Shown here piece after piece: positions 27,567 through 37,926 of a DNA stretch of 64,000 nucleotides. The DNA is from Cyanobacteria bacterium REEB67 (GTDB lineage: Bacteria > Cyanobacteriota > Vampirovibrionia > Obscuribacterales > Obscuribacteraceae): assembly GCA_018971775.1 (NCBI GenBank), contig JAGXAB010000020.1, positions 1 to 64,000 on the forward strand. The letters run 5' to 3'. The notes under the pieces were generated by a model. It was not told the DNA's origin. It did no database searches and was given only the letters and a program-made list of their open reading frames with translations. Numbering within the stretch: the stretch's first letter is position 1; every line of letters starts with the position of its first letter. The translations under genes and the position numbers were made by a program.

Positions 27567-27605
27567 CCCGCGCTTCCACGCGAAATAATGTGGAAGCAAC
27601 GCGGG
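27567..27605. terminator. Long bulged hairpin after the secreted protein gene
   Basis: CCCGCGCTTCCAC (27567-27579) pairs with GTGGAAG (27590-27596) and CGCGGG (27600-27605), with a 3-nt bulge. There is no U-tract, so it may be an RNA stabiliser, a factor-dependent terminator or a leader structure of the following oxidoreductase gene. Confidence 0.45.
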
Positions 27606-27623
27606 GCTTATTAATTGAGTAGA

Positions 27624-28982
27624 ATGAACATGCAGTCTGAAAATTTGAAAGTGGCGATTGTCGGCGGTGGTCTGGCTGGATTTACTGCAGCCTGCAGGAT
27701 TTTGCAGGCAAAGCCGCAGACCGAAATCACCATTTTTGAGAAAAGCGCGCAAGCCGGTGGCCGTGCCTCGACCAAGGTCAAAGAAGGCTTCCACTTAAAT
27801 CAAGGCGCTCATGCCCTTTACCGGGCCGGCTCGGCCATGGCTTTTTTGAAAGAAATTGGACTGACTCCAGCCGGTGCTGCACCAAATACATTTGACGGCA
27901 CAGCCATTTACGGCGATGAATTTTTTACCCTGCCGCTCAGTCCGGGCGACATGATCAAAACCAAGCTTTTCAGCACCGTCGAAAAGGTAGAGTTGAGCGG
28001 CTTTTTGCTTGGCTTAAATAAGTTTGATCAAGCCGCCCTCGCTTCTACGAATGTCAGTGATTGGCTGGATAAAGTCAGTAAAAACGCCAAAGTAAAAGAA
28101 TTGCTCCAGGCAATCCTGCGCCTTTGCACCTATTCGAACAATCCGGAAAAACTCTCCGCCGGTGCTGCCGTAGGCCAACTGATCATGAGCCAGGGCGGCG
28201 TGCTCTATCTCGATGGAGGCTGGCAGTCGATCGTAGACGGACTCTGGGGAAAAGTGCAGGATTTGGCGGCTCAGCCGCCGACACTGCGTCCGAATACGGC
28301 CGTAACAGGGTTGCAGTCAAACGAAAGTAGCGACAATGGCCGCTCTAATGTGACAGTCATCACCGGCGGTGCCCAGGTCGCTGAAGAGACTTTTGATGCT
28401 GTGATACTGGCAGTGCCACCAGCACAGGTCGCACAATTATTGCCGGAGGCCATCGCTGCAGATGTGCGCCAGGCTCTCGATAAGTGCGTGCCAGGCCGGG
28501 TGGCCGGCCTCGATATCTGTCTGAAAAAAGCGCCGGCGCCAAAAACTGTTTACGGCCTCGGTGTTGACGAGCCACTCTATTATTCGATGCATTCCAGTGC
28601 CGCTAAACTTACAGCAGAAGCAGAACAAGCACTGATCCATATGGCTTATTACCTGCCGCATGGTGAAGTCGGCAATGAAAGACACGAAGCGCGAATGCTC
28701 TCCGTGCTCGATCGCCTGCAACCTGGCTGGCAGGACGAGCTCGTCTACAAGCGCTATCTGCCCGAGATGACCGCCGACTATGGACAGCCCCTCGCTTCGC
28801 AATCGGGAGTGCAGGGTCTGGCTTCGCCGATTCTACCTTTAGCCAATGTTTTCGCTGCCGGTGATTTCGTCGGCAGCAACAAATTTCTCGCCGACGGCGC
28901 CGTCACCAGCGCGCTAAGAGCAGCAGATCTGCTATTGGAACAGACAAAAAATCTGGAGAAGATCGTTTTGCAGACGGTTTGA
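27624..28982 (+). CDS. FAD-dependent amine-oxidase/desaturase-like oxidoreductase
   Basis: The N-terminus has the dinucleotide-binding fold 'VAIVGGGLAGFTAACRIL', followed by 'IFEKSAQAGGRAST', the GG motif of the flavin amine oxidase/phytoene-desaturase superfamily, and near the end 'NVFAAGDFVGSNKFLADGAV', the second FAD contact. The length of about 450 residues fits. Substrates in this family include carotenoids, amines and protoporphyrinogen, and the sequence alone does not decide. The frame opens at TTG 27615; ATG 27624 or ATG 27630 are likelier starts, none with a strong ribosome site. Confidence 0.85.
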   Translation: MNMQSENLKVAIVGGGLAGFTAACRILQAKPQTEITIFEKSAQAGGRASTKVKEGFHLNQGAHALYRAGSAMAFLKEIGLTPAGAAPNTFDGTAIYGDEFFTLPLSPGDMIKTKLFSTVEKVELSGFLLGLNKFDQAALASTNVSDWLDKVSKNAKVKELLQAILRLCTYSNNPEKLSAGAAVGQLIMSQGGVLYLDGGWQSIVDGLWGKVQDLAAQPPTLRPNTAVTGLQSNESSDNGRSNVTVITGGAQVAEETFDAVILAVPPAQVAQLLPEAIAADVRQALDKCVPGRVAGLDICLKKAPAPKTVYGLGVDEPLYYSMHSSAAKLTAEAEQALIHMAYYLPHGEVGNERHEARMLSVLDRLQPGWQDELVYKRYLPEMTADYGQPLASQSGVQGLASPILPLANVFAAGDFVGSNKFLADGAVTSALRAADLLLEQTKNLEKIVLQTV

Positions 28983-29048
28983 AGACGGTCAGGCTGCGAC
29001 CCCGAGTGTTGTTTGAATAACTACCCGAGTAATGTTGGAATTACAGCC

Positions 29049-29675
29049 TTAGCCGTACCAGTACCATTGATCTTTGGCTTGTGCGGCCGGCTTTGCCGGT
29101 TTCGGCAATGATCTGTGCGCAGCTTCTTGAGCGTAGGCTCGCCATTTTTCAATTATCGCCTTTTGCACATCGAGTGGCGCGACAATCTCGGCATCGCGCG
29201 ACATCCAGACCGCAAAGAAATGCAGGGCATGCCCCGCATTGCTGTCGCCAATGGTTTTGTCAAAATCGAGGAATTGACGCTCATCATCGCTCAACCGCGC
29301 CTGCGTTCTGGCGCTGAAAGTGTGACCGCTGATATAGTGAAGCGCCCGCAAACAGGCGATTACGTGGCGCGACTCCGGCGTTTTAACAGTGGTGAAATAA
29401 GTGCGACGAGGCAGCGTCCGCAATTGCGCCGCAAGCAGAGGGACGGTCAGCTGGGGAGCGCTGGCGAGCAAATCGAAGCGCTCTTCGTCGGTGATTCCGG
29501 ATTCTGTATTGGCTGAGCCCAGAGACTGCACCGCACTGACAAATTTGTCAGCAAAATCCGGCGCGGCCGCAGCCTCTAAAACTGTCGGCGCAAACACAGC
29601 CTGACCCGAGGCTAAAGGCAAACAGAGCAGCATTTTCAGAAGCTGACGGTGAAACAAGAAAGCTCCTCTTAACAC
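29049..29675 (-). CDS. Secreted protein of unknown function
   Basis: A 208-residue protein that I do not recognise. It begins with a hydrophobic signal-like segment ('LLKMLLCLPLASGQAVFAPT') and continues as a mainly helical chain ending in an Ala/Pro/Lys stretch and 'DQWYWYG'. HEAT-like helices are possible ('DEERFDLLASAPQLTVPLLA'). It is divergent from the histidine kinase gene with only 44 nt between the two starts, so they may share a regulatory region. Confidence 0.65.
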   Translation of the reverse strand: MLRGAFLFHRQLLKMLLCLPLASGQAVFAPTVLEAAAAPDFADKFVSAVQSLGSANTESGITDEERFDLLASAPQLTVPLLAAQLRTLPRRTYFTTVKTPESRHVIACLRALHYISGHTFSARTQARLSDDERQFLDFDKTIGDSNAGHALHFFAVWMSRDAEIVAPLDVQKAIIEKWRAYAQEAAHRSLPKPAKPAAQAKDQWYWYG

Positions 29676-29719
29676 CCGCTAAAAATGACAGGCGGCCACT
29701 AACAGGGTACAACAGAAGC

Positions 29720-31579
29720 ATGTGGACACGCCTATCTCTATCGAAGAAAGTACTGCTATTTCTGGCAGTCTTGCTTACCTTACAACTCATTTTTATATCG
29801 GCGCTCGTCTCATTACAATTTGCCGCCGAGGAGCAGACCCGTAAGGCAACTAGGGCGGGTCGTCTAGCTACTCTCGCCAGCAATTTGAGCAGTGAAATAT
29901 TCAGCGGCATATCCAGCTTTACCGGCGGAGAAGGCCTGCAGGCAGGCGGCGGCGATCCGGAAATGTTCAAACGTTCGCTCGTCAAAGGCGGCCGCTATCT
30001 GAACGAATTGAAGATCATGACGGCTGATAATGAAAAAGAACATCAGCAGGTACTGCTAGCCGAAAAGAGCATGAGTCATGCCGTCGACGTAGTGCTCGCC
30101 CTGCAAAAAGATTACGATCGCAATGGTGCCCAGGGAGAGCTCAGCCGCGCGCCGCTCTGGAATGAACTGCGCAAAATATCCAGCCGCGACCTCTTCCAGC
30201 AATTGAATGCTATGGCCGCCGAAGAAGAGAAAATCGTCGAACAAGATCCGACCAAACAGGCCCAGTTTCGCTCGCAGTTGCGCACCCTGCTCTTTGGCTC
30301 GCTGGCCATGACGATTTTTTCTATCCTCGCGCTGGCCAAATATCTGGTCGGTGAAATCACCTCTCGCCTGAGCGTCATGCACGACAATGCTTACCGACTG
30401 GCAAGCGATCTGCCCCTCAATCCTCCACTACCTGGCAATGACGAAATAGCCGTACTCGACAGGACTTTCCACAACTTGGCCGAATTGCTTCAGGAAGCGG
30501 CTGACAAAGAAAGGGCGATCGTTGACAACGCCCAGGATGTGATCTGTTCGCTCGATGATCAAGGCCGTTTTGTATCGGTCAACGCCGCCATCGAAAAACT
30601 ACTCGGTCGCAAGCCGGCTCAGCTGATCGGCAGACAGGTGATTGAATTGATCCAGGAAGAAGATCTGACCACAGCCCTTAGTTATTTCGACGCCTTGCAA
30701 AATGGTAAGGATGCTCGCCCGCTCGAGGTGCGCATGCGCAACACCATGGGCGATACCATAGATACTTTGTGGACAGCTCACTGGTCGGACAAAGACAACT
30801 CTCTCTCTTGCGTCATCCACGACATGACCATACGCAACCGCACCGAGCGCCTGAAAGAAGAAGTGATGGCCATGGTCAACCACGACCTGCGCACTCCGCT
30901 CACCACGGTACAGGTATCGCTAGAACTGCTCAAAGCCGGGGAAAAAGGTAAACTCTCCGAAAAAAGCGAAGCCTTGATCGAAAACATGACAGTGAGTTGC
31001 AATCAGATTCTCCGCCTCACCCAAGATCTACTAGACCTCGATCGCATGGAAAGCGGCCATATGGAGCTCGAGACCGAAGACTGCAATATCGGCGATGTGG
31101 CCGTGCAAGCTATCGATCTGACTAGCGGACTGGCGCACAGGCAGCGCATCCGCATAAGCACAGACCTGCAAAACCTGATCGTAGCCGGCGACAGCCATCG
31201 CCTCGAGCAGGTGATGACCAATATTTTGACCAATGCACTAAAATTTTCACCCGCCGATAGCTCGATCCACATCGCAGTGCGTCCAACCAATGACGGCACC
31301 ATGGCCAAAGTATCGATAAGCGATCAAGGACCAGGCATACCGGCAAACATGCTCGACAAAGTCTTCGACCGCTACCAGCAGGTGAAGGACGGCCAGCGCT
31401 CCAAGCCAATGCCTGAGGATAAGCCATCCGGTAAAAAAGGCGGCAGCGGCCTCGGTCTGGCCATTTGCAAGGCCATTGTCGAACAGCACGGCGGCCGCAT
31501 CTGGGTGGAGAGCAGTCCCCAATCAGGGCCGAACAGTGGGGCGACTTTTATTTTTACAGTGCCGCTTGTGCGGAGATAA
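29720..31579 (+). CDS. Membrane sensor histidine kinase with HAMP and PAS domains
   Basis: The 619-residue protein has a first membrane helix (about 10-33), an extracytoplasmic helical sensor of about 160 residues, a second helix (about 193-213), HAMP, and a PAS domain ('AIVDNAQDVICSLDDQGRFV'). A HisKA domain has its phospho-acceptor in 'VNHDLRTPL' (His388). The ATPase domain has 'NILTNALKFSP' (N box), 'ISDQGPGIP' (G1) and 'GSGLGLAICKAIVEQHGGRI' (G2). No response regulator is adjacent, so it is an orphan; the A2M gene lies 247 nt downstream on the same strand. Confidence 0.93.
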   Translation: MWTRLSLSKKVLLFLAVLLTLQLIFISALVSLQFAAEEQTRKATRAGRLATLASNLSSEIFSGISSFTGGEGLQAGGGDPEMFKRSLVKGGRYLNELKIMTADNEKEHQQVLLAEKSMSHAVDVVLALQKDYDRNGAQGELSRAPLWNELRKISSRDLFQQLNAMAAEEEKIVEQDPTKQAQFRSQLRTLLFGSLAMTIFSILALAKYLVGEITSRLSVMHDNAYRLASDLPLNPPLPGNDEIAVLDRTFHNLAELLQEAADKERAIVDNAQDVICSLDDQGRFVSVNAAIEKLLGRKPAQLIGRQVIELIQEEDLTTALSYFDALQNGKDARPLEVRMRNTMGDTIDTLWTAHWSDKDNSLSCVIHDMTIRNRTERLKEEVMAMVNHDLRTPLTTVQVSLELLKAGEKGKLSEKSEALIENMTVSCNQILRLTQDLLDLDRMESGHMELETEDCNIGDVAVQAIDLTSGLAHRQRIRISTDLQNLIVAGDSHRLEQVMTNILTNALKFSPADSSIHIAVRPTNDGTMAKVSISDQGPGIPANMLDKVFDRYQQVKDGQRSKPMPEDKPSGKKGGSGLGLAICKAIVEQHGGRIWVESSPQSGPNSGATFIFTVPLVRR

Positions 31580-31766
31580 AAAGGCCAGTCATATTTTGGC
31601 CGCATCTTCTATCTATTTTGCAGAAACGGTTGAGGGTTTCGGATTTTCGCCTTGGGCCTTACAGGATACCGACCACTCACATGCGCACGGCAGCTGACTT
31701 GCTCTAGCCGGGAACAGGTGCTTGATTAGAAAGTCTGAGTGATTCGAGGCAGAAAGCTAGCAGCGC

Positions 31767-31815
31767 TGCGATGTAAACTGGATTTCGGACGGCCGAGGTC
31801 GTCTCTAACATCGCA
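31767..31815 (+). promoter_or_regulatory. Hairpin leader directly before the A2M start
   Basis: TGCGATGT (31767-31774) pairs perfectly with ACATCGCA (31808-31815), and inside it GACGGCC and GGTCGTC can also pair. The structure ends 4 nt before the GGGGA ribosome site of the A2M gene (ATG 31827), so it could affect translation. No ligand or protein is implied. Confidence 0.4.
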
Positions 31816-31826
31816 CGCGGGGAACC

Positions 31827-34800
31827 ATGGTTACAGGAAGACGCACAATCATCGAGGCCAATCAGGCGCGAGCACTCATTCTCGCCTTTCTGGCAATATT
31901 TTACTCTCTACCCGTTGGCTTTCTGCCGGCCCTTGCAGAAGATGATGAAGTAGCGCCGCTGCAATACAGCATCGCCGAGGTTAAGGATAAATCATCGGAT
32001 AGCAGCTCGACCGATGGCAGCGAAACTTCGGCAAAATCCGCAAACGCCGCCCAGAAATTGACTATTGCGCCCGAGCGAATCAACGCCCTGTTTTCTAAAC
32101 TGCCAGCACTACCTGTAGATAGCAAAAAGAAATTCGTCATTCCCGAAGATTCCCTTATCAAGCCGCCGCTGGTCAAGGGCGACACTGTAAGTGTCTTCAC
32201 TTTGCCTCTGAATATGGGCAAAGCCAGGGGCGCAGACCAAGCGTCGATGTCCGAGCGACCACCGCAAGCGACAGTCAATCCAAATACCGTTCTCAAAGTG
32301 ACAAGAATAAGTCCGGAAGGTCAGACGAGCCCCAACTCGGAAATTTCCATAGAATTTTCCGAGCCGATGATCGCACTGGGACAAGAGATTAATTCAGCAA
32401 GTTCAAAATTTGCTAGCCTGACTCCACAGCAGCCTGGCCTATGGCAGTGGGACGGGACCCAGACTTTGATTTTTAACTCCTCAATACGTCGCCTTCCGAT
32501 GGCGACTGATTTCAGATTGAGAGTGCCGGCAGGGATACGGTCGCTCGATAGACACGTGCTTACAGCGGAAAGACAAGTCAGCTTCCGAACAGATACGGTG
32601 CAAGTAACCAGCTTCAATCAGGACAACAAGGTCACAACGACCACACCACGCCTGGAATTGGGCTTTAATCAATTTATCAATCCACAGGTCATTCTGACAA
32701 AAACAAAAGTCAAAGTTGGAAATGTGGAAGTCCCCGTCCAGTTAACTCCAAATCAGAATTTTGAAGTTAGCGCCAGCGGAAGCCAAAGCGCTATTGCCTT
32801 CGAGCCGATTAAGCCGTTGCCGACGAATTCCAAAGTCGATGTTTATGTGGAAGGAGACTTACCATCAGCGGAAGGCCCGTTAGCTGGTTGCGCTGAGAGT
32901 CACTACACATTCAGGACTTATGCTCCCCTGCAACTGACACGCAAGCGATGTGAGGGTCTGGCTTGCGATCCGCCAGACCGTCCGCAATATCAAAACAGCT
33001 CGAGGATCAACATTCAGTTCAACAACATAATCGATACGCTAAAGTTTCAGAAAAATTGGGTGAGAATTAGTCCACCCGTGGAGGACCTGGAAGTGCTGGA
33101 TTCGAACAGCCGGTCTTTGCCCTATCAACCGAATAACATCCCGCGTATGCCTCGATTTGACGAATCAGCCTGTCTTGAGATCTCTGGAAAATTTGAGCCT
33201 TTCAAGCGTTACAAAATAACATTCGGCAAAGATGTCCAGGATATTTACGGTCAGTCTCTCGGCTCCGATCAATCTGTGTTGCTTGATGTAAAAAATCGCA
33301 GACCAGGGGTTGGGGAAGGCGAGTTTAAAATTCTCGGCGCGAGGACAGAAAAGCGATATAAAATCTGGGTACAGGGCGCTCCTTACGCCCGTGTCACCAT
33401 TTACAGAGTAAAACCGGAAGACTGGGGAATTTTTCACAAGAAACGATTTGAAGGCTCTGAGATGGGCAGCAAGTTAGCTCAGCTCAACTATGCCATTTCT
33501 ACAAAAGGTCGAGAACTCGATATCGATTTGACGCCTTATCTAAAACATAATTGTGGCCAGCTCATGGTCATCTGCGAATTGCCAAGGCAGTATACGTCGG
33601 AAGAGAAAGAGGCTGCCAGAGCTAATGCTCACACAACGCAAATTGCGCAAGAGACTGGAATGGTTGAATATTCACCGCGCAGAAGTTGTTGGATAGAATG
33701 TACTGCCTTGAATATGAATGAATTGGGCATTCAAGACGCGCTCGTCCTGGTGACTGATGATGTCGACGGCAAACCGCTCGCGGGAGTCACCGTAAAAAGA
33801 TTGGACGGCAAGGATAGTTCGGTAACGGACGAAAAAGGTCTCGCCCATCTGGATATCGGATGGAAAATGAAGCCGTCCATGGAGACTGCCCTAAATCCAC
33901 AAGCATACATGGACCATTTTTTTGACAATACAATGATCGCAGTAAAAGGAGATGACTCATGCATTCTTACTCCTTCCGGCACTTATCAACGCATGTTTGC
34001 CGCCGGTCTTCAGAAAGAGTATCTCTGGTATGCAGTGTCGGACCTGCCGCTTTACCGACCTGGGCAAAATGTCAAAATTAAGGGCTGGGTGCGTCGGGTA
34101 GAAAATGCTGATGAAGGCAAAAGACTGCTGAATTTTCCCGCTGTCAAATTCATACACTACGTATTTAGTGATGCTTCCACAAACTCGATTCTCAAAGGAC
34201 AGATGGAAGTAGACGAAACCGGCGGTTTCTCACTCGATTTACCGATCCCGGACAAAGCGCAGCTCGGAGCGGCAACCGTCAACTTGAGCACGACCAAGCC
34301 AGAAGCTTCTACGCCAGGTCAGTTGGCAAGCGTCACTGCGAGATCGGAAGTCGACACAGAAGTCAAATTCAACATTCAAGAATTCAAGCGTCCAGAATTT
34401 CAGATCACTGTAAACAAGCCAGCTCAATCACTATTTGTCGGCAACGAACCGGTGATACTCGAGGCGCACACAAAATATCTCGCCGGCGGAGTCTTGTCTG
34501 GCGCGCCGGCAAGGTGGACTGTTTCGACAGTCGAAGCTGGAGTAACACCTGAAAACTGGCCAGACTATGGCTTTTACAACAAGTACAGCAAAACTCTATC
34601 CGAAAAGGAAAGTAAAGGTTTAAGCACAGCAAAAACATACACCGGCACCACTGACAGTGACGGTGTCAGCAAAATCAAAATTTCCACGGATAAAATACCC
34701 CTGCAGACGGCTGTTACCTACAACTGCGAAGCCACCGTCACCGATTTAAACAACCAGCAGTGGTCCGAAAGAACAAGCTTTGTCGTTGTGCCGGATAAAA

Positions 34801-37800
34801 CCAACCTTGGTATCGCCATAAATTCTAATTCCTATGAACCGGATAGCTCAGTTGAGTTGAAGATTATCGCCTGTGATTGGCACGGCAAATTGCGAGCTGG
34901 TAAGCCCATCTTAATACGATGGAGAGAATCGGACGCGGTGAATTCGGATAGCTATTTCCAAACCACCGAGCAATCATTAGTCAGTACGGACAAGCCGAGT
35001 ATCGTTACATTTAAGCCGAGCTCAAAAAGTAAAGAAGTGCTCGCCGAAGTAAGTCTGAATGATGGCTCAGCTCTGACTACTACAGGCTCTTATAAACTTT
35101 CACAGCAGACTAAACCAGCGGTCGAAGCCCCCTCGGTTGAGCTAACAACAGACAAGGCGAATTATAAGCCCGGTGATATCGCCCACATCCATCTTAAAAC
35201 AAATCTGGTGCCCGCCTATGGCGTCCTCAATTTCGAGCGAGAAGAAATTTTTGCTACTCTACCGCTGCATTTGACAAAATCCGAAGAAACTTTCGATTTT
35301 GCTATCAAAGACGGACTTTATCCCGGTATCAACCTGCACGCTTTTGTCACCAGAGGCGGTTCCGACCGAGCAGACTCCAATATGCGTCTCTCCATCCCGC
35401 CGCTCCAGCGACAATTGCATTTGACGGCAAAATCGGACAATAGCAATAAATCTCCGGGTGCACCTGCACGTATCGATATTGCCGTTGCCGATCAGGAGGG
35501 CAAAGCCGTCGCTGATACGCAAGTGGCACTGACTGTTGTCGACAAAGCAGTTCTGGTACTGAGCCCGGCAAAATGGCCGGATATTCTCGAGAGATTTTAT
35601 CCAATCACAACAAGATCATCGAGCACCAGACAAGAAAGACATCAATACACGGGATTAAATATCCAGGTCTCGAATGGACGCATTGGCGGTTCCTCGCAGC
35701 CTCCCAATCCCTTCCTCAATGCACCAACTACCCTGCGCTCAAATTTCACGCCCCAGGCCCTCTTCAAAGCGGCTCTAAAAACCAATCAAGACGGCAAAGC
35801 GACGGTCGATTTTAAATTGCCTGACAATGTGACCAACTACGCTGTCCTAGCTCTCGCCGCAGCCGGCAGCGACAAATTTGGTCAGAGCGAATCGGCTTTC
35901 ACCACCAGACTTCCTCTAGTGATAAAGCCTTCGCCGCCGCGTTTTCTCAACTTGCACGATCGTTTCGACCTGCCGATAGTCATCAGGAACACGACAGACA
36001 AGGCATTGCAGGCTGAAGTTGTGATGCGCGCCAGTAACTGCGATTTAATCGAGAATGCCAAAGTTGTGACCGTACCGGCCAATGGCCGAGCTGAAGTTAG
36101 CTTTGCTGCGGTAGCCAGCACAATCGGCAAAGCGTACTTTCAGTGCGTTGCCGTTGCCGGAGAGATAAACGACGCGGCCCAGTTTGATCTGCCCGTGCAA
36201 GTGCCAGTCAGCCGCCTCAGCACCGCCGCTTACGGCAGCCTCAATGCAACGCAAGCGGCAGCAAGGCAACAAATTACTCTTCCTGCTGCTGTAGAACCAG
36301 CATATGGTGGCCTGACGATCAGCACAAGCAGTACGGTTCTGCAGTGCCTGAGCGATGCTTACAAATATCTGCGCACCTACAGCTACGATTGCTCCGAGCA
36401 AATTTCGTCTCGTCTGCTCGCCATGCTCTCTCTAAAAGATATGACTGCTGCTTTCGGCCTGGCCGATCAAGCGGAGAAGGCTGCGATCGAGAATCAGATC
36501 AATGACGACATAGAAACCCTGCAAAAACGCAATGGGCCCGGTGGCGGTTTCGGCCTCTGGAGTGCTAGCGATGAGCACGACATACCTTTTGTATCATTAC
36601 AGGTGGCCAATGCTTTGCGTCTGGCGGAGGCTCAGCATTATCGGGTAGACAAAGGCATTTTGAATTATGCCGTGAATTATTTGCGCACGCTCGAGTCCAA
36701 TCCCACCAATAAAAGTAACGCATCGTCAAGTGACTTCGCCACACGCGCCTATGCGCTGCACGTCCGACATCTGATGAAGGAAGACGATAGCGCGGCTGCC
36801 GCCAGAGTAATTGCCGACTGGCAGACTCTGACAAAAGAAGCTACGGCCGGACACAAACCTCCACAGCTATCGACCGAAACAGCGGCCTGGCTCTTGCCGG
36901 TAGTGGCCAGAGACAAGACGCTGCAAAGTCAGGCCGAGCTCTTGCGCAGGCTGATAAATAATTGCGTCAAGCAAACCGCTTCGACCGCGTGCACCACCTA
37001 CGACGGTTATAACGGTCAAGATTATTTGATATTTGCTAGCGGTCGTCGCGCCGACGCCGCCGTCCTGGAAGCGTTGCTCGAAGATCAACCCGATAGTGCC
37101 CTGATTCCAAAGTTAGCCAACAATCTTCTCCTGACTCGCAAAAACGGCATCTGGAGCGGCACTCAGGAAAATAGCTACGCTCTTTGCGCTCTGGCAAAAT
37201 ATTTCGCCCTTTGCGAGAGCGAAACACCGGACTTCAGCAGTCAGAGCTGGCTGGGAAATACACTTGTCGCCAAGCAAAAATTTAGCGGCCGCTCCCTCGA
37301 GACAGAAACTGTGCTCGTCCCAACCAGAATCGTAGCAAGCAAGACAAAAGGGCAAACTGCCGATATCATCGTGTCCAAGACAGGCCCCGGACGCCTTTAT
37401 TACCGGGTCGCAATGGATTTTGTGCCAAAAGAATTGCAGCAAAAAGCAGCCGATCACGGCTTTGAAATCGAGCGCACTTATGAGGGCGTCGACGACAAAA
37501 ACGATGCCGTCCTGACAAAAGATGGCACCTGGCATTTCAAATCCGGGGCGGCGATCAAAGCCAAAGTACATTTCAAAACCAGAGGACAGCGCTATCACGT
37601 CGTGATGAACGCGCCGCTACCAGCCGGAGTCGAGATTCTCAATGCCGCACTGCTCGGTCACCGCACTCAAAGTGCTGCCGCGACCATCGATGCTTCGAGC
37701 GACGCTTCGCGCTTTAGAAGATGGAGCTGGTACGAGCACGTCAATCTCAGGGACGCTCAGGTAGAAGCGTTCAGCACAATCCTCTGGCCAGGCTCATATG

Positions 37801-37925
37801 ACTACGAGTACGTTGTCCAAGTAACAACTCCGGGGCATTATCTCGCCGCTCCGGCCAAGGTACAGGAAATGTACGCAAGCGAAACTAACGGCTCATCGCA
37901 GACCGAGTCCATTGTCGTCGAGTAA
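31827..37925 (+). CDS. Bacterial alpha-2-macroglobulin with thioester motif
   Basis: A very large (2032-residue) periplasmic or surface A2M-like protein, thought in bacteria to trap proteases. The N-terminal signal segment has no lipobox Cys, unlike the lipoprotein YfhM. A series of MG-like beta domains and bait-type region is followed by an A2M domain ('FKAALKTNQDGKATVDFKLP') and a thioester domain with 'YDCSEQISSR': Cys1522 and Gln1525 form the CxEQ thioester. Helical TED repeats follow ('GPGGGFGLWSASDEHDIPFV'). The usual partner penicillin-binding protein 1C is not adjacent. The ATG has GGGGA 4 nt upstream. Confidence 0.92.
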   Translation: MVTGRRTIIEANQARALILAFLAIFYSLPVGFLPALAEDDEVAPLQYSIAEVKDKSSDSSSTDGSETSAKSANAAQKLTIAPERINALFSKLPALPVDSKKKFVIPEDSLIKPPLVKGDTVSVFTLPLNMGKARGADQASMSERPPQATVNPNTVLKVTRISPEGQTSPNSEISIEFSEPMIALGQEINSASSKFASLTPQQPGLWQWDGTQTLIFNSSIRRLPMATDFRLRVPAGIRSLDRHVLTAERQVSFRTDTVQVTSFNQDNKVTTTTPRLELGFNQFINPQVILTKTKVKVGNVEVPVQLTPNQNFEVSASGSQSAIAFEPIKPLPTNSKVDVYVEGDLPSAEGPLAGCAESHYTFRTYAPLQLTRKRCEGLACDPPDRPQYQNSSRINIQFNNIIDTLKFQKNWVRISPPVEDLEVLDSNSRSLPYQPNNIPRMPRFDESACLEISGKFEPFKRYKITFGKDVQDIYGQSLGSDQSVLLDVKNRRPGVGEGEFKILGARTEKRYKIWVQGAPYARVTIYRVKPEDWGIFHKKRFEGSEMGSKLAQLNYAISTKGRELDIDLTPYLKHNCGQLMVICELPRQYTSEEKEAARANAHTTQIAQETGMVEYSPRRSCWIECTALNMNELGIQDALVLVTDDVDGKPLAGVTVKRLDGKDSSVTDEKGLAHLDIGWKMKPSMETALNPQAYMDHFFDNTMIAVKGDDSCILTPSGTYQRMFAAGLQKEYLWYAVSDLPLYRPGQNVKIKGWVRRVENADEGKRLLNFPAVKFIHYVFSDASTNSILKGQMEVDETGGFSLDLPIPDKAQLGAATVNLSTTKPEASTPGQLASVTARSEVDTEVKFNIQEFKRPEFQITVNKPAQSLFVGNEPVILEAHTKYLAGGVLSGAPARWTVSTVEAGVTPENWPDYGFYNKYSKTLSEKESKGLSTAKTYTGTTDSDGVSKIKISTDKIPLQTAVTYNCEATVTDLNNQQWSERTSFVVVPDKTNLGIAINSNSYEPDSSVELKIIACDWHGKLRAGKPILIRWRESDAVNSDSYFQTTEQSLVSTDKPSIVTFKPSSKSKEVLAEVSLNDGSALTTTGSYKLSQQTKPAVEAPSVELTTDKANYKPGDIAHIHLKTNLVPAYGVLNFEREEIFATLPLHLTKSEETFDFAIKDGLYPGINLHAFVTRGGSDRADSNMRLSIPPLQRQLHLTAKSDNSNKSPGAPARIDIAVADQEGKAVADTQVALTVVDKAVLVLSPAKWPDILERFYPITTRSSSTRQERHQYTGLNIQVSNGRIGGSSQPPNPFLNAPTTLRSNFTPQALFKAALKTNQDGKATVDFKLPDNVTNYAVLALAAAGSDKFGQSESAFTTRLPLVIKPSPPRFLNLHDRFDLPIVIRNTTDKALQAEVVMRASNCDLIENAKVVTVPANGRAEVSFAAVASTIGKAYFQCVAVAGEINDAAQFDLPVQVPVSRLSTAAYGSLNATQAAARQQITLPAAVEPAYGGLTISTSSTVLQCLSDAYKYLRTYSYDCSEQISSRLLAMLSLKDMTAAFGLADQAEKAAIENQINDDIETLQKRNGPGGGFGLWSASDEHDIPFVSLQVANALRLAEAQHYRVDKGILNYAVNYLRTLESNPTNKSNASSSDFATRAYALHVRHLMKEDDSAAAARVIADWQTLTKEATAGHKPPQLSTETAAWLLPVVARDKTLQSQAELLRRLINNCVKQTASTACTTYDGYNGQDYLIFASGRRADAAVLEALLEDQPDSALIPKLANNLLLTRKNGIWSGTQENSYALCALAKYFALCESETPDFSSQSWLGNTLVAKQKFSGRSLETETVLVPTRIVASKTKGQTADIIVSKTGPGRLYYRVAMDFVPKELQQKAADHGFEIERTYEGVDDKNDAVLTKDGTWHFKSGAAIKAKVHFKTRGQRYHVVMNAPLPAGVEILNAALLGHRTQSAAATIDASSDASRFRRWSWYEHVNLRDAQVEAFSTILWPGSYDYEYVVQVTTPGHYLAAPAKVQEMYASETNGSSQTESIVVE

Positions 37926-37926
37926 T

